64,000 nt of DNA from Nitrospina sp. LS_NOB (GCA_001542995.1 LFLA01000022.1:28587-92586), one strand, 5' to 3'. Counted from the stretch's first letter, positions 42,890 to 52,947 are shown. Program-made: numbers and translations. The notes: generated from the sequence alone by a model not told the origin.

Positions 42890-44113
42890 ATGGACTCTAC
42901 CACTACCTTTTCGAGCGCACAAAGCTTTATCGACCTCGAAAATGAGTTTGGGGCAAACAACTATAAACCCCTTGATGTCGTATTAGCCCGGGGCCAGGGC
43001 GTCTGGGTCTGGGATGTGGAAGGTAAAAGATACATGGATATGCTGGCATCGTATTCCGCCCTCAACCAGGGGCACTGCCATCCCCGCATCCTGAATGCCC
43101 TCACCGAACAAGCCAAAAAGCTTACCCTGGTTTCCCGGGCTTTCCGTAACGATCAGTTGGGTCCCTTCTATATAGAAATCTGCGAGATGACCAACTCACA
43201 CAGCGTTTTGCCGATGAACAGCGGCGCAGAGTCTGTCGAAACCGCCCTCAAAGCCGCCCGCAAGTGGGGCTATAGGATTAAAGAAATCCCCGACGACATG
43301 GTCGAGATCATCGTCTGCGCCAATAATTTTCATGGCCGGACCACCACCATCGTCGGCTTCAGCTCCGAACATCAATACCGGGACGGGTTCGGCCCCTTCG
43401 CGCCCGGATTCATCACCATCCCTTTCGGGGATGCGGAAGCCCTGGAATGGGCCATCACCCCCAATACTGTAGCCTTTCTGGTTGAACCCATTCAGGGTGA
43501 AGGCGGCATCATCATCCCACCCCACGGTTATTTGAAAAAAGTACGCGAAATCTGCGACCGCAATAACGTTTTGCTCATCCTCGACGAGATCCAGACAGGG
43601 CTCGGCAGGACGGGCAAACTTTTCGCCGAAGAACACGAGGGCATCGAGTCCGACCTTACACTGGTGGGCAAAGCACTCTCGGGTGGAGTCTACCCCGTCT
43701 CCGCCGTGCTCTCTAACAAGGAGGCCCTGGCCGTTTTCGAGCCCGGGGACCACGGCAGCACCTTCGGCGGCAACCCCCTCGCGTGCGCTGTGGCACGCGA
43801 AGCATTGGCAGTCATAAAAGATGAAAATCTCGTTGAAAGATCCCTATTTATGGGGCATTACCTTAAGGAATCTCTCAGGAACATTATCTCACCTTACGTC
43901 AAAGAAGTGCGTGGCATGGGACTGCTGATCGGGGTCGAACTGAAGAAATCCGCTGGCGGTGCGCGGAAGTTCTGCGAAGCGCTGATGGAAAAAGGCATCC
44001 TCTGCAAAGAGACGCATAAACATGTCATCCGTTTCTCCCCACCACTCACCATCACCAAAGAAGAACTCGACTGGGCCCTCGAACGCATCGAGAGTGTATT
44101 GACCCACCACTAG
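42890..44113 (+). CDS. rocD: Ornithine aminotransferase
   Basis: A 407-residue class III aminotransferase closest to ornithine-oxo-acid transaminase: [79 protein letters not shown], and the PLP lysine in [16 protein letters not shown]. It converts ornithine and 2-oxoglutarate to glutamate semialdehyde and glutamate. Cytoplasmic. It is a single gene whose stop codon falls inside a gene-end repeat. Confidence 0.93.
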   Translation: MDSTTTFSSAQSFIDLENEFGANNYKPLDVVLARGQGVWVWDVEGKRYMDMLASYSALNQGHCHPRILNALTEQAKKLTLVSRAFRNDQLGPFYIEICEMTNSHSVLPMNSGAESVETALKAARKWGYRIKEIPDDMVEIIVCANNFHGRTTTIVGFSSEHQYRDGFGPFAPGFITIPFGDAEALEWAITPNTVAFLVEPIQGEGGIIIPPHGYLKKVREICDRNNVLLILDEIQTGLGRTGKLFAEEHEGIESDLTLVGKALSGGVYPVSAVLSNKEALAVFEPGDHGSTFGGNPLACAVAREALAVIKDENLVERSLFMGHYLKESLRNIISPYVKEVRGMGLLIGVELKKSAGGARKFCEALMEKGILCKETHKHVIRFSPPLTITKEELDWALERIESVLTHH

Positions 44114-44160
44114 GCGTGGAGTCAATATTGTCATTTTGAGAGAAGCGAAGAATCTCGCTT
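44106..44160. repeat. Gene-end repeat plus REP-like element
   Basis: CCACTAGGCGTGGAGTCAAT covers the rocD stop. GTCATTTTGAGAGAAGCGAA and GAATCTCG follow, another common dispersed type. The remaining bases to 44372 show no gene. Confidence 0.5.
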
Positions 44161-44372
44161 TTTTCCCTCCTCCACGGAGTCAAAAATCTTCCACACATCA
44201 ACAGCGTTAATGTAAATACAAATGTGCAAATAACGAAGCAAACGTCTTCACCATTTTTAGCTTTCCCTTGTGAAATATGGAGTTACCGACTAAGCCCCTT
44301 CTTGGCATGGCTCTTGCTCTACTAAATAAGTAAAGCCGATAAAGGCTGAATCGAATTGGTTATTAATTCAAA

Positions 44373-44612
44373 ATGAAGGCTAAGACCATGACAAGAGCAA
44401 AATATCCCCGAGACTTTAAAGCAGCTACAGAGACAGCGAAATCTCTTAAAACCGGCTTTGAGGAACTTTCAGGGTCTTTGGAGCATTGGTTCAAGTGCCG
44501 GGACGAAAGAATCCAGGCTCAATTCAGACTAATACAAAGTTGTCGAAGCGATGAAGACATTGAACGCCATAAAGCGCAGGGCCTTTTAAATTTCGATGGC
44601 CCTAGTCTTTAA
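44373..44612 (+). CDS. Small hypothetical protein
   Basis: A 79-residue protein, mostly helical and charged (TAKSLKTGFEELSGSLEHWF, DEDIERHKAQGLLNFDG). No signal peptide and no recognised family. The start may be 44373 or the ATG at 44388, which has AAGG eight bases before. It stands alone between repeats and the solute-binding protein gene on the other strand. Confidence 0.5.
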   Translation: MKAKTMTRAKYPRDFKAATETAKSLKTGFEELSGSLEHWFKCRDERIQAQFRLIQSCRSDEDIERHKAQGLLNFDGPSL

Positions 44613-44703
44613 CCCGCGACACTACCCAGATAAAATAATAGTATTGCGCTTGAGGGTTCAGCCTGCTTGGAAGGTAATGCAGTGTCGGCCCTCCGCCGAG
44701 GAG

Positions 44704-46821
44704 CTAACCCATAGGACTGAAGGTAGGTATCTGCGGTAGTTTTTTCCATTTGTTGAAGTAGTAGCGGATGCGGCCATCTTTGGTAGGATAAATCTTTTCA
44801 TACCTTTTCTCACCACCTTCTTCTGCCTCAACTATCACGATCTTTTTGTCGAGAAGTTGGGTGGATTTCGCCACATAAAGAAATGTATAAGGCTGATCGC
44901 GAGCGATCATGCGATGAAGCTCCCGCGCCATGGTGATTTGCTTAGTCCGGTCATATTCCCGGCGGATTCTTGTGATCAGCCTGTCCGCTTCCACATTCTT
45001 ATAACCGACAAAGTTCAACTGGCGGGGTCCCGCCTGGCTCGAATGCCAGATCTGGTACAGATCCGGATCAATGCCCATGCTCCACCCTAAAACCAGTGCA
45101 TCGTATTTGAGGGCATTCACAAAATCTTTGAGGAACACGGCCCACTCGAAAAGCTGGGTGTTGCATTTGATACCGATCTTACGCCAGCTTTCCTGCACGA
45201 TGGTGAGGATGTTTTTGCGCACAGGGTTGCCACTGTTGGTGATGAGGTTGAACTCGAAGATTTTACCGTCTTTTTCCAACCATCCCTCTGCATTCTTCTT
45301 CCACCCTTTATTGTTGAGGATCGCCAGTGCCCCTTCGGGGTCGTACGCAAGTGGTTTTACTTCGGTGTCATACCAGTCGGTGATTTTCGGGTAGGGTCCG
45401 GTCACCCTTTCACCTTCGCCGTAGAGGATGTATTTGATGATCGGGTCGATATCTATCGCCATGCCAAGGGCCACACGCACGTCGCGGTCGGAAAACAAGG
45501 GGTTGCGCAGGTTATAGCCGATATAGGAATAGAAATAGCCGAGGCTGGAAAAGCTCTGATATTTATCCTCTTTGGAAAACCTCGCCACTTGATGCGGTTG
45601 CACGGAGTAGTTATCGACCGCCCCGGCATAGAACTCCATCTCGGACGTCAGGCTATCGGGAATGATGCGCATGACATATTCTTCGTATTCGGGTGCGCCA
45701 TCCCAATAGTTGTCGTTGCGGGTCAGGCGTATCTGTTCGTCGGACTTCCACTCGGCAAACTTGAAGGGTCCGGTTCCAATTGGATGGCGACCGAAATTAC
45801 TGTCTCGCATAATAAAGGCTTCGACGTCACGCCCTCTTTCTTTGGCCTCGGTGATGAGTATTTGCGGATTGAGCAAGTGTTCAGGCAGGATGCCCATAGC
45901 CCAGGAGCCAATAGCGGGTGAGAACAATCGTTTGTAAGTGAAGCGGATCTTATACGGTCCCAGCACCGTGGCATTTTTTACCGGTTCGTAATCGGATTTC
46001 CGTGGCGAGGTTCCCTTTGGGTTCATGATTGAATTATAGGTGAACAACACATCGCCGGAATCGAACGGGTGGCCATCGTGAAAGGTGACATCTTTTCTAA
46101 GCTCGAAAACGATGACAGGGTTGTGTTCGATCAGCGGCAGTATTTCTTTGTAATGGGACTGCAATTTTTCCTGCTGGGCCGGTTCGTCAGCACGGATGAA
46201 TTTATCGTAAGGAAATTTATTGAAATAGTCTTCGCTCAACCATTGTTGGATGGGGGTGAAGAAATCCTGATCGATTTTTTCTAAGGTGAATTTCAGTCGC
46301 GGCGGCTGATGCACGGTGTAGGGGATTTTGCCCGGCTCAGCTTTTGGGTCCGATTGGGGAAGTTTAATTTCTCCCTGCACAATTTTTCCGGGAATGACTT
46401 CGATGGAGCGTAGGTTTTGGGTCCAGGCCTTGTTGTGTTGAAGTGCGGCAAGAAGGGTGTTGGGCCAGTCTGCTACGGTGTCGGCGATAGTGCCTCCGGG
46501 TAAAAAGGTGGATGTGTTGAGTGTCAGGGTGGCTTCTTCGAATTGAGCCCATGATTTGGCGAGCCGGGGGCGATATTTCAGGTTTTGGTCGAGGTCGATG
46601 AGTCCGTCAAAAACCAGCTCATTAATGGAACTGGAGGAGGTATCGGCGCTTAAAATCGGGTTTAATAGATGCGCATCGCCGCTGGAGCCCTGGACATATT
46701 TGACCAGCCGGGCCGGGTTGCCCACCGCCTGCTTATCGTAAGTGGGCACCCAGAAAAAGGATTGCAGGAGAAACAGGACCAGCGCGATGGGGAGATAGAT
46801 AAGAATTCTTTTGACAATCAT
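44704..46821 (-). CDS. ABC-type peptide-binding protein (SBP_bac_5)
   Basis: A 705-residue family 5 extracellular solute-binding protein anchored by one N-terminal membrane segment (ILIYLPIALVLFLLQSFFW). Family blocks include DGLIDLDQNLKYRPRLAKSW, VIFELRKDVTFHDGHPFDSG, PIGTGPFKFAEWKSDEQIRL and RDVRVALGMAIDIDPIIKYI. It probably binds oligopeptides or similar in the periplasm. No permease or ATPase gene lies beside it, so its transporter is encoded elsewhere. It is longer than the usual 500-600 residues, with extra sequence in the first third. Confidence 0.88.
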   Translation of the reverse strand: MIVKRILIYLPIALVLFLLQSFFWVPTYDKQAVGNPARLVKYVQGSSGDAHLLNPILSADTSSSSINELVFDGLIDLDQNLKYRPRLAKSWAQFEEATLTLNTSTFLPGGTIADTVADWPNTLLAALQHNKAWTQNLRSIEVIPGKIVQGEIKLPQSDPKAEPGKIPYTVHQPPRLKFTLEKIDQDFFTPIQQWLSEDYFNKFPYDKFIRADEPAQQEKLQSHYKEILPLIEHNPVIVFELRKDVTFHDGHPFDSGDVLFTYNSIMNPKGTSPRKSDYEPVKNATVLGPYKIRFTYKRLFSPAIGSWAMGILPEHLLNPQILITEAKERGRDVEAFIMRDSNFGRHPIGTGPFKFAEWKSDEQIRLTRNDNYWDGAPEYEEYVMRIIPDSLTSEMEFYAGAVDNYSVQPHQVARFSKEDKYQSFSSLGYFYSYIGYNLRNPLFSDRDVRVALGMAIDIDPIIKYILYGEGERVTGPYPKITDWYDTEVKPLAYDPEGALAILNNKGWKKNAEGWLEKDGKIFEFNLITNSGNPVRKNILTIVQESWRKIGIKCNTQLFEWAVFLKDFVNALKYDALVLGWSMGIDPDLYQIWHSSQAGPRQLNFVGYKNVEADRLITRIRREYDRTKQITMARELHRMIARDQPYTFLYVAKSTQLLDKKIVIVEAEEGGEKRYEKIYPTKDGRIRYYFNKWKKLPQIPTFSPMG

Positions 46822-46981
46822 AGTGAAATCATATCAAATCAATGGAGGAAACAGGGTTAATTTTCGCCAGAAAGCGCCGATAAAGGAGACAGGGTAGATT
46901 CCTATAAAGCTTTTAGGATCAATGGCAAACCTGTGGTTTTTCAAGAGCATTTCCAAATCGGGCTGTTTTCCAAAAAAATTC

Positions 46982-47008
46982 TTGACTTGCCCTGAAATTG
47001 ACTATAGT
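46982..47008 (+). promoter_or_regulatory. Possible promoter of the ferredoxin gene
   Basis: TTGACT (46982-46987) and TATAGT (47003-47008) lie upstream of the ferredoxin, but the 15-base spacer is short. The remainder of 46822-47119 shows nothing else. Confidence 0.3.
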
Positions 47009-47119
47009 TTGGAACACCTTGTAGAAAATGGTTGCTCTTTAAATTCAAAACGTAATTTTGCGGTTAACTATATAATTCAGTTCTTTTGAGATCACTAACC
47101 ACTTAGAAGGAAAAACAAG

Positions 47120-47446
47120 ATGTCGACACTTATCACTGACGAATGTATCAACTGTGGCGTATGCGAACCAGAATGTCCTAACACGGCGATCAGCGAAGGC
47201 GAAGATTTTTATGAAATCGAAGCGGATCTTTGTACCGAGTGTGTAGGGTTCCATGGCGAAGAAGCCTGCCAGGAGGTTTGTCCGGTTGACTGTTGTATTC
47301 CCAATGAGGAGCATAAAGAGACAGAAGAAGATCTGTTGGAAAAAGCGAGGAAAATTCATCCTGATGAAACTTTTCCGGCCACTGATGAACTGACCAACGA
47401 AACTTCTCTTTTCCGCAATCCGGAACGGAAAAACGCAAACCTGTAG
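47120..47446 (+). CDS. 2[4Fe-4S] ferredoxin, Alvin type
   Basis: A 108-residue ferredoxin. The first cluster motif is CINCGVCEPECP. The second, CTEC-x8-CQEVCP, carries the eight-residue insert typical of Allochromatium-type (YfhL-like) ferredoxins. A 45-residue acidic C-terminal extension follows (ETEEDLLEKARKIHPDE), as in that group. Low-potential electron carrier, cytoplasmic. The ribosome site GAAGGA lies before the ATG. Confidence 0.92.
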   Translation: MSTLITDECINCGVCEPECPNTAISEGEDFYEIEADLCTECVGFHGEEACQEVCPVDCCIPNEEHKETEEDLLEKARKIHPDETFPATDELTNETSLFRNPERKNANL

Positions 47447-47582
47447 TTCTCAAACATTCGGGCTCTGGGCTTGGGCAAGTACCCCAAGGCTCGTTTCTTT
47501 TCTCCAGAAGATGCAGTGTTGGGCCGCTGCGCTTGACAACGCGTCTCACATCAGTAATAGTTCAATAATTATTCAGTATCGT

Positions 47583-47659
<77 letters not shown>

Positions 47660-47667
47660 ATTTTAAG

Positions 47668-47703
47668 AGGCATCTATGGGTATTAACCCGTAGGTGCCTT
47701 TTT
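47668..47703 (+). terminator. Intrinsic terminator of the tRNA gene
   Basis: AGGCATCTATGGGT pairs over 14 positions with ACCCGTAGGTGCCT around an ATTA loop, then TTTT. It lies eight bases after the tRNA. Confidence 0.85.
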
Positions 47704-47801
47704 GCTTTAGGGTCCCATTTGCCAGCTGTTGCCAAAATTCTTGAAATAAGGATAAGGCAAATAATATGTGATAGGCTATTTTAAAAAGACGATTTTTTAT
47801 T

Positions 47802-48332
47802 ATGACAGAAATAATAACTTCACTCTCTTTAGCTGAACTGATTGCTTCAATGGCTTTGCTTGTTGCGCTAAGTTCATTTTCTTATACGCGGCGCGCAATT
47901 AAAACCTCGTTAAAGCCCGATCTGGTTTTCGAGCATGACTTTAAATCGCCGGAAAAAATGCGAATCCGGGTAAGAAACGATGGGATAGGTCCAGCAAGAA
48001 TTGTTAAAGTTAAAGTTTCTTTCAAAGGGGTTTTCAAAGAACATAATCATCATACCGGGTGGAAATATGTTACATACCAACGGAAGCCTTTGGGAGTTGA
48101 GTTTGACAACTATGAGCTAAAACCGGGAGACACTCTCATTTCCGGAAAAGAAATAAGTTTAATAAAGTTAAGCACCAGTGGTGCCTTGGGGAAGATTAAG
48201 AAGGAAGTGAAGAACTTTCTCCTATATGCAAGCGATCTAAAGTTTGAAATAAAATATGAATCCTACGATAAGAATATGCAGGAATCTGTAACGTGGGATG
48301 GCCCTAAAAAAAATCTGTCTGGTAAATTCTGA
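47802..48332 (+). CDS. Hypothetical membrane-anchored protein
   Basis: A 176-residue protein with one N-terminal membrane segment (LAELIASMALLVALSSFSY) and a soluble beta-rich domain beginning LKPDLVFEHDFKSPEKMRIR, followed by VRNDGIGPARIVKVKVSFKG. The latter phrase occurs in many small membrane proteins of unknown role that may have an Ig-like fold. No neighbour suggests a function. Confidence 0.65.
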   Translation: MTEIITSLSLAELIASMALLVALSSFSYTRRAIKTSLKPDLVFEHDFKSPEKMRIRVRNDGIGPARIVKVKVSFKGVFKEHNHHTGWKYVTYQRKPLGVEFDNYELKPGDTLISGKEISLIKLSTSGALGKIKKEVKNFLLYASDLKFEIKYESYDKNMQESVTWDGPKKNLSGKF

Positions 48333-48417
48333 CCTCCGTTTCGATGTAGCTAGATAGCCAACCCTCGATATTACAGGCCAAAACCGACCATCGCTATCAA
48401 TGACCGGTCTATGGCTC

Positions 48418-48447
48418 TTGACAAAATTGTAAGGTTAGGCGCATTAT
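48418..48447 (+). promoter_or_regulatory. Sigma70-like promoter
   Basis: TTGACA (48418-48423), 18 bases, CATTAT (48442-48447), upstream of the exported-protein gene at 48498. Confidence 0.5.
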
Positions 48448-48497
48448 TTATACTACTTTCTATAGAAGGATTTTTTTAACCTTCAAGGAGGCACGTT

Positions 48498-48984
48498 ATG
48501 AACAGCTACAAAAAACTCTTCATACTGCTTTTTTGTTTTGATAATTCCAGGAACCTCCTTTGCGTCAGGCAAAGCCAACTTGGATCTATGGAAACGCGGT
48601 CTCTTTTATTATGGCCCCTGTGGTCATTGTGCCGAGCTCATAAGCTTTCCTGAGAATAAAGATCGAGCTGATTTTTCTGAATATGGATACGGCGATTATT
48701 TAGACTATTGCACCATCAACCTGAAGGGTCCAAAGGGCACAGCGGTGACCTTGTTTGGCCTGAATAATTTCCGAACGGAAAGAGGGTATCTCGTAGTCGT
48801 CAAAGAGGATGATAAGGATATAGAGATTACCGACCTCGAAGGCTTCTCTCTCCGCACATGGACAACCGTGGATTCTGAAGCAGGAGGCAGATACTCGGCC
48901 TATTACCTCCCCCACCTGAATTTCAAGGCTCTCATCACATCCATACAATGGGGAAAAGGCCCGCAATCTGGAAGCAGTCACTAA
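48498..48984 (+). pseudogene. Exported hypothetical protein, frameshifted at T6
   Basis: The ATG at 48498 has AAGGAGG six bases upstream and starts MNSYKKLFILLF, then goes out of frame after six T (48529-48534). Removing one T gives a perfect signal peptide (MNSYKKLFILLFVLIIPGTS, then FA) joined to SGKANLDLWKRGLFYYGPCG, and the rest runs to 48984, 161 residues. The body has a GPCGHC pair and a LKGPKGTAVTLFGLNNFRTE segment. Function unknown, probably periplasmic. The excellent promoter and ribosome site make an assembly error or a very recent mutation likely. Confidence 0.65.
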
Positions 48985-49073
48985 AAATTACTATACGGGA
49001 ATAAATCTGTTCAAATACCTATCATTTTAATGAGAAGTATTTAAGGAGTGGCACATGGCCCGTACAGTTGCAA

Positions 49074-49331
49074 TTATGAGTCAAACTTTATCTTCATGAC
49101 CAGAATTGTTAAAGCTAAAACCAAAGTGACCGCATTCCAGAATATCATGGGAGTTTCCTGAAGTAAAAACCCATAAACCAGCCAGCACATTACCCCCACG
49201 CTAAAAACAGAAAACATCCCCAAAGAAAGGTCAGAGGCCGATCTGCTTTTCCATATCTTCATCACCTGTGGCAGAAAAGAAATAGTCGTTAAAAATCCTG
49301 CAAAATACCCCAACATAGTGGTTGTGCTCAT
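49074..49331 (-). CDS. SemiSWEET-type sugar transporter
   Basis: An 85-residue protein with three membrane segments and the PQ-loop motif FLPQVMKIWKSRSASDLSLG, the hallmark of bacterial SemiSWEETs, which dimerise to move sugars across the membrane. The ATG at 49331 has GAGG nine bases before; an upstream in-frame start at 49346 is less likely. The YdcZ-like gene upstream is 24 bases away on the same strand. Confidence 0.9.
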   Translation of the reverse strand: MSTTTMLGYFAGFLTTISFLPQVMKIWKSRSASDLSLGMFSVFSVGVMCWLVYGFLLQETPMIFWNAVTLVLALTILVMKIKFDS

Positions 49332-49355
49332 TTCATTCAGCCTCAAAAATTCAAG

Positions 49356-49799
49356 TTAATTTCTTCGAATCAAAAAGAATCCGCCCACCAGCAAAAAGAC
49401 ACCAAACAGTCGGACTGCATTCATTTTTTGTACGGGAAAACCCAGCCATCCAAAATGGTCGATCAAGACCGAAGCGATTAGCTGGCCAGCAAGCAGTATC
49501 CCGACCAGAGCGAGCGCTCCAATTTTTGGCCCAGCAATTATGGAACCCAAAACTACCGCAGCACCTATGAGGCCCCCTGTCCATAGCCAGACAGGCATGG
49601 CAGCAACCGGCCCAACCGCTGGAAAAGGGACTCTTAATAACACGACACTTGCTAAAAGGCATATTGCTCCCACAGCGAAGGAAATCAATGCCGCCAGCAC
49701 CGGGCTGTTGACAAATCGAGCCAGTTCCGCATTAATGCCGACTTGTACGGGCAACAGGAACCCCACAAAAAATGCCAGCGAAGTATAAAGATAATTCAT
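49356..49799 (-). CDS. YdcZ-family (DMT) membrane protein
   Basis: A 147-residue protein with five membrane segments of the DUF606/YdcZ family within the drug/metabolite transporter superfamily: FLLPVQVGINAELARFVNSP, WLWTGGLIGAAVVLGSIIAG, LVGILLAGQLIASVLIDHFG, and RLFGVFLLVGGFFLIRRN at the end. Substrate unknown. Probably co-transcribed with the SemiSWEET. Confidence 0.88.
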   Translation of the reverse strand: MNYLYTSLAFFVGFLLPVQVGINAELARFVNSPVLAALISFAVGAICLLASVVLLRVPFPAVGPVAAMPVWLWTGGLIGAAVVLGSIIAGPKIGALALVGILLAGQLIASVLIDHFGWLGFPVQKMNAVRLFGVFLLVGGFFLIRRN

Positions 49800-49826
49800 A
49801 GTGCCTCCATCTAAAATCTAGCTTTA

Positions 49827-50150
49827 CTATTCTTCCGCCAACTCTTCCGCCAACTCAATGATTAGCTTGAGGAAACCTATAAGGCGCAGTCGATCGTCAT
49901 CACCATCGTCATTGTCATCATCCTCCATCTCCTTCAGCCAGTTTTCATAACCATATTGAGCCAACTGAGTTTTGCCTGAGAGTCCCTTGCCTCGATCAGC
50001 CTCAAGATCGCTCAGGCATAAAAATTCCTCCTTGGCCTGAATGCTAACCTCGGCAAAACTTTCGGGACCATGAATATATTTATAAGTCATAGAGGTTTCG
50101 GGCAATTGTCGTGACAATTCATTTAAAATAGGATGCGTTTGAGAATTCAT
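49827..50150 (-). CDS. Acidic hypothetical protein
   Basis: A 107-residue protein beginning MNSQTHPILNELSRQL, with an Asp-rich run (KEMEDDDNDDGDDDRLRL) and a helical tail LIIELAEELAEE. The DNA at the end shows a short duplication (CTTCCGCCAA twice) that encodes the ELAEELAEE repeat. No family recognised. The ribosome site is weak, and a TTG at 50207 is possible. Confidence 0.55.
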   Translation of the reverse strand: MNSQTHPILNELSRQLPETSMTYKYIHGPESFAEVSIQAKEEFLCLSDLEADRGKGLSGKTQLAQYGYENWLKEMEDDDNDDGDDDRLRLIGFLKLIIELAEELAEE

Positions 50151-50282
50151 GATATATAAAGGTAATAGATTGTATTGAGTTAAGGTATTCTTCGACTTTA
50201 GTTGCAAGAAAAAAACTTTGAATCATTATAGGGCACTTTTATTTCCAAGGTCTTCCTATATTTCACTGAAAGGGCTAAAAAA

Positions 50283-51635
50283 ATGCTAGCGCGAAGCAAT
50301 ACTTTGAATCTCAATGAATTCATGCAAGGCTTGGTCAAAAGAAATCCCGGGGAAATTGAATTCCATCAGGCCGTTGAAGAAGTTGCTACCAGCATTATTC
50401 CTTTTATCAATGAACACCCCAAGTACATCAAAAATCAAATTTTTGAACGAATGACCGAGCCAGACCGGACGATCATTTTCCGGGTTTGCTGGGAAGATGA
50501 TGAAGGGCATATCCGTACCAACCGGGGTTACCGTGTGCAATTCAACAACGCCATTGGACCTTATAAAGGCGGCCTTCGCTTTCACCCTTCTGTCAACTTA
50601 GGTATTCTCAAGTTTCTGGGTTTTGAGCAAACATTCAAAAACAGCCTGACCACCCTTCCCATGGGATCCGGAAAAGGCGGGGCGGATTTTAACCCCAAGG
50701 GAAAATCCGAGCGGGAAGTCATGCGCTTTTGTCAGGCATTCATGACAGAACTCTCCAAGCATATCGGTGAAAACGTGGATGTTCCTGCCGGAGATATTGG
50801 GGTGGGTGCAAGGGAAATCAGTTTTATGTTTGGCCAATATAAGCGTCTGCAAAATGAGTTCACAGGGACTTTGACCGGAAAGGCCCTTGAATTCGGAGGA
50901 AGCCTGATACGAAAAGAAGCCACGGGCTACGGTTGTGCCTATTTCATGGAAGAAATGCTGAAGCATCAGGGGGACTCTATCGAAGGAAAAACCTGTCTGG
51001 TCTCAGGCTCCGGCAATGTCGCCCAATTTGCTGCCCAGAAAATAATGCAGTTGGGAGGAAAAGTCATAACCCTTTCCGACTCTTCGGGGTTCATTCACGA
51101 TCCCGATGGACTCAATGAAGAAAAGCTGGAATACATCATCGATTTAAAAACCAACCGCCGAGGAAGAATCTCTGAATACGCTGAAAAGTTCAAATGCAAA
51201 TTTCATAAGGATAAAAGACCCTGGTCCTTAAAAGGTGACCTGGCATTTCCTTGTGCCACCCAAAACGAAATTGAATTAGAGGATGCCAAACATCTGGTAA
51301 AAAATGGTTTCAAGGCCCTCTCCGAAGGTGCTAATATGCCCACCACTCATGAAGCGGTTAGCGCATTACTTAAGGCTAAAATCATATTCGCGCCGGGAAA
51401 AGCCGCCAATGCGGGAGGCGTTGCAGTATCCGGACTCGAAATGACGCAAAACAGCATTCGTCTGGCATGGCAAAGGGAAGAACTGGAAGAACGGTTGAAA
51501 ACTATCATGCATGATATCCACCAACAATGCATTGACTATGGAACCGAAAAAGATCACATCGATTATGTTAAAGGAGCCAACCTTGCAGGATTTGTAAAGG
51601 TTGCCGACGCAATGGTTGCTTATGGCGTAATTTAG
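50283..51635 (+). CDS. gdhA: NADP-type glutamate dehydrogenase
   Basis: A 450-residue hexameric glutamate dehydrogenase of the short (about 450 residue) class: [35 protein letters not shown], and the catalytic Lys region [20 protein letters not shown]. The nucleotide-binding [20 protein letters not shown] and [14 protein letters not shown] close the match. It assimilates ammonium into glutamate. A ribosome site is not strong (AAAGGGC). Confidence 0.96.
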   Translation: MLARSNTLNLNEFMQGLVKRNPGEIEFHQAVEEVATSIIPFINEHPKYIKNQIFERMTEPDRTIIFRVCWEDDEGHIRTNRGYRVQFNNAIGPYKGGLRFHPSVNLGILKFLGFEQTFKNSLTTLPMGSGKGGADFNPKGKSEREVMRFCQAFMTELSKHIGENVDVPAGDIGVGAREISFMFGQYKRLQNEFTGTLTGKALEFGGSLIRKEATGYGCAYFMEEMLKHQGDSIEGKTCLVSGSGNVAQFAAQKIMQLGGKVITLSDSSGFIHDPDGLNEEKLEYIIDLKTNRRGRISEYAEKFKCKFHKDKRPWSLKGDLAFPCATQNEIELEDAKHLVKNGFKALSEGANMPTTHEAVSALLKAKIIFAPGKAANAGGVAVSGLEMTQNSIRLAWQREELEERLKTIMHDIHQQCIDYGTEKDHIDYVKGANLAGFVKVADAMVAYGVI

Positions 51636-51688
51636 AATTACTTAAACGAAATCTTAATTTTTTAAACATCAAATCAGGACTATGGAAT

Positions 51689-52192
51689 ATGGCCTCTAAA
51701 AGTTCATCCTTTGACATTGTTTCCACGACCGATATGGCAGAGGTTCAAAACGCCTGCAACCAGACCATGCTAGAAATCAGGCAGCGGTTTGATTTCAAGG
51801 GAAGTAAAAGTCAGGTCGAACTGGACTTGAAAAAGGCTCAGGTCACCATCCTCGCGGATGATGGACACAAACTTAAATCTGTCATCGATATTTTGCAAAG
51901 CAAACTAATCAAAAGAAAAGTGTCGATTAAAGCGTTGGAATATGGAAATGTTGAACCCGCTTCAGGAGATACCGTCCGACAGGTCATTACTATCCAACAG
52001 GGAATCCCTCAGGATAAGGGAAAGGAAATCATGAAATTCATAAAAGGCCTGGGCTTAAAAAAAATACAGGCCCAGATAGCAGATGATCAAGTTCGTATTT
52101 CTGGAAAAGATAAAGATGACCTGCAATCGGTCATAGCAAGCCTGAAGGAGAAAGACTTCGGAATCGATATGTCATTCACAAACTACAGATAA
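51689..52192 (+). CDS. YajQ-family nucleotide-binding protein
   Basis: A 167-residue YajQ/DUF520 protein: [54 protein letters not shown], and [20 protein letters not shown] at the end. Some members bind cyclic di-GMP and act with a transcription factor. Soluble. It follows gdhA by 53 bases and converges on the DJ-1-like gene. Confidence 0.94.
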   Translation: MASKSSSFDIVSTTDMAEVQNACNQTMLEIRQRFDFKGSKSQVELDLKKAQVTILADDGHKLKSVIDILQSKLIKRKVSIKALEYGNVEPASGDTVRQVITIQQGIPQDKGKEIMKFIKGLGLKKIQAQIADDQVRISGKDKDDLQSVIASLKEKDFGIDMSFTNYR

Positions 52193-52200
52193 AGCGCGAT

Positions 52201-52752
52201 TCAAACAAAGCCTAAAAGTTCCAGGATTTTTTTGCCAAATAATTTCCCGCCGGAATCATCCCCAGCAGTAACAATTTGATTAAAAAAAGTAAGGGGTTCT
52301 TCAACAACAAAAGCCCCCGCCTCTTCCAGTTCTCGGATACAACCTTCGTGGGCCGGGGCCGATGCCTCTTGACGGGCGAGCAATCCAGCCCGAGCCAAAG
52401 AAACTACTGATAGGCCTAAGGCACCCACCACTTTACCAGCCCGATAATGATCGGTTAAAATTTGCGGAAGAATCGGGTCATTCCATATTGAATTTTTAGC
52501 ACCCTTCCCTCCCACCACCACAACAGCATCGTATTTTTTATTTGGCAAATATCTTTTATCCCAATCCGCTAAAATCCCATCGGGAATCAACCGTGTTTTC
52601 ATTTCTCCGACAGCCTCATTTCCCGATTTTGAAAGGATAACCGTTTTCAGCGGTATCTCTTCAAAAACAGATTTTAAATCTAATAATTGCTGATCACAAA
52701 AACGATTTTGGGGAATAACAAGTAGGATAATTTTGGATTCTGGATGCACCAC
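52201..52752 (-). CDS. DJ-1/PfpI-like protein lacking the catalytic Cys
   Basis: A 183-residue protein of the DJ-1/PfpI fold: IILLVIPQNRFCDQQLLDLK, YDAVVVVGGKGAKNSIWND, and VVGALGLSVVSLARAGLL at the nucleophile elbow. Family members read AxCHGP or AICxAP there; here Gly and Leu occupy the Cys site, so protease or glyoxalase chemistry is unlikely. The end TAGDDSGGKLFGKKILELLG matches the family. Starts are GTG GTG with GGAG upstream. Confidence 0.82.
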   Translation of the reverse strand: MVHPESKIILLVIPQNRFCDQQLLDLKSVFEEIPLKTVILSKSGNEAVGEMKTRLIPDGILADWDKRYLPNKKYDAVVVVGGKGAKNSIWNDPILPQILTDHYRAGKVVGALGLSVVSLARAGLLARQEASAPAHEGCIRELEEAGAFVVEEPLTFFNQIVTAGDDSGGKLFGKKILELLGFV

Positions 52753-52947
52753 TTCGTTTTAATCTCCTTCCATACAGCAATAATTAATTAATTTACTTAG
52801 AGTTACGATATTAGATCCAAGTTGACCATAAAACTTGCACACCAGAGTAGTCATTTAAAAGACAGCACCTGCATCTTTGTTGAGTCTTGACATGATTTTT
52901 AACTATGCTAAAGAACGATTGCTTATCATTCTGGGAAAGGGCACACC

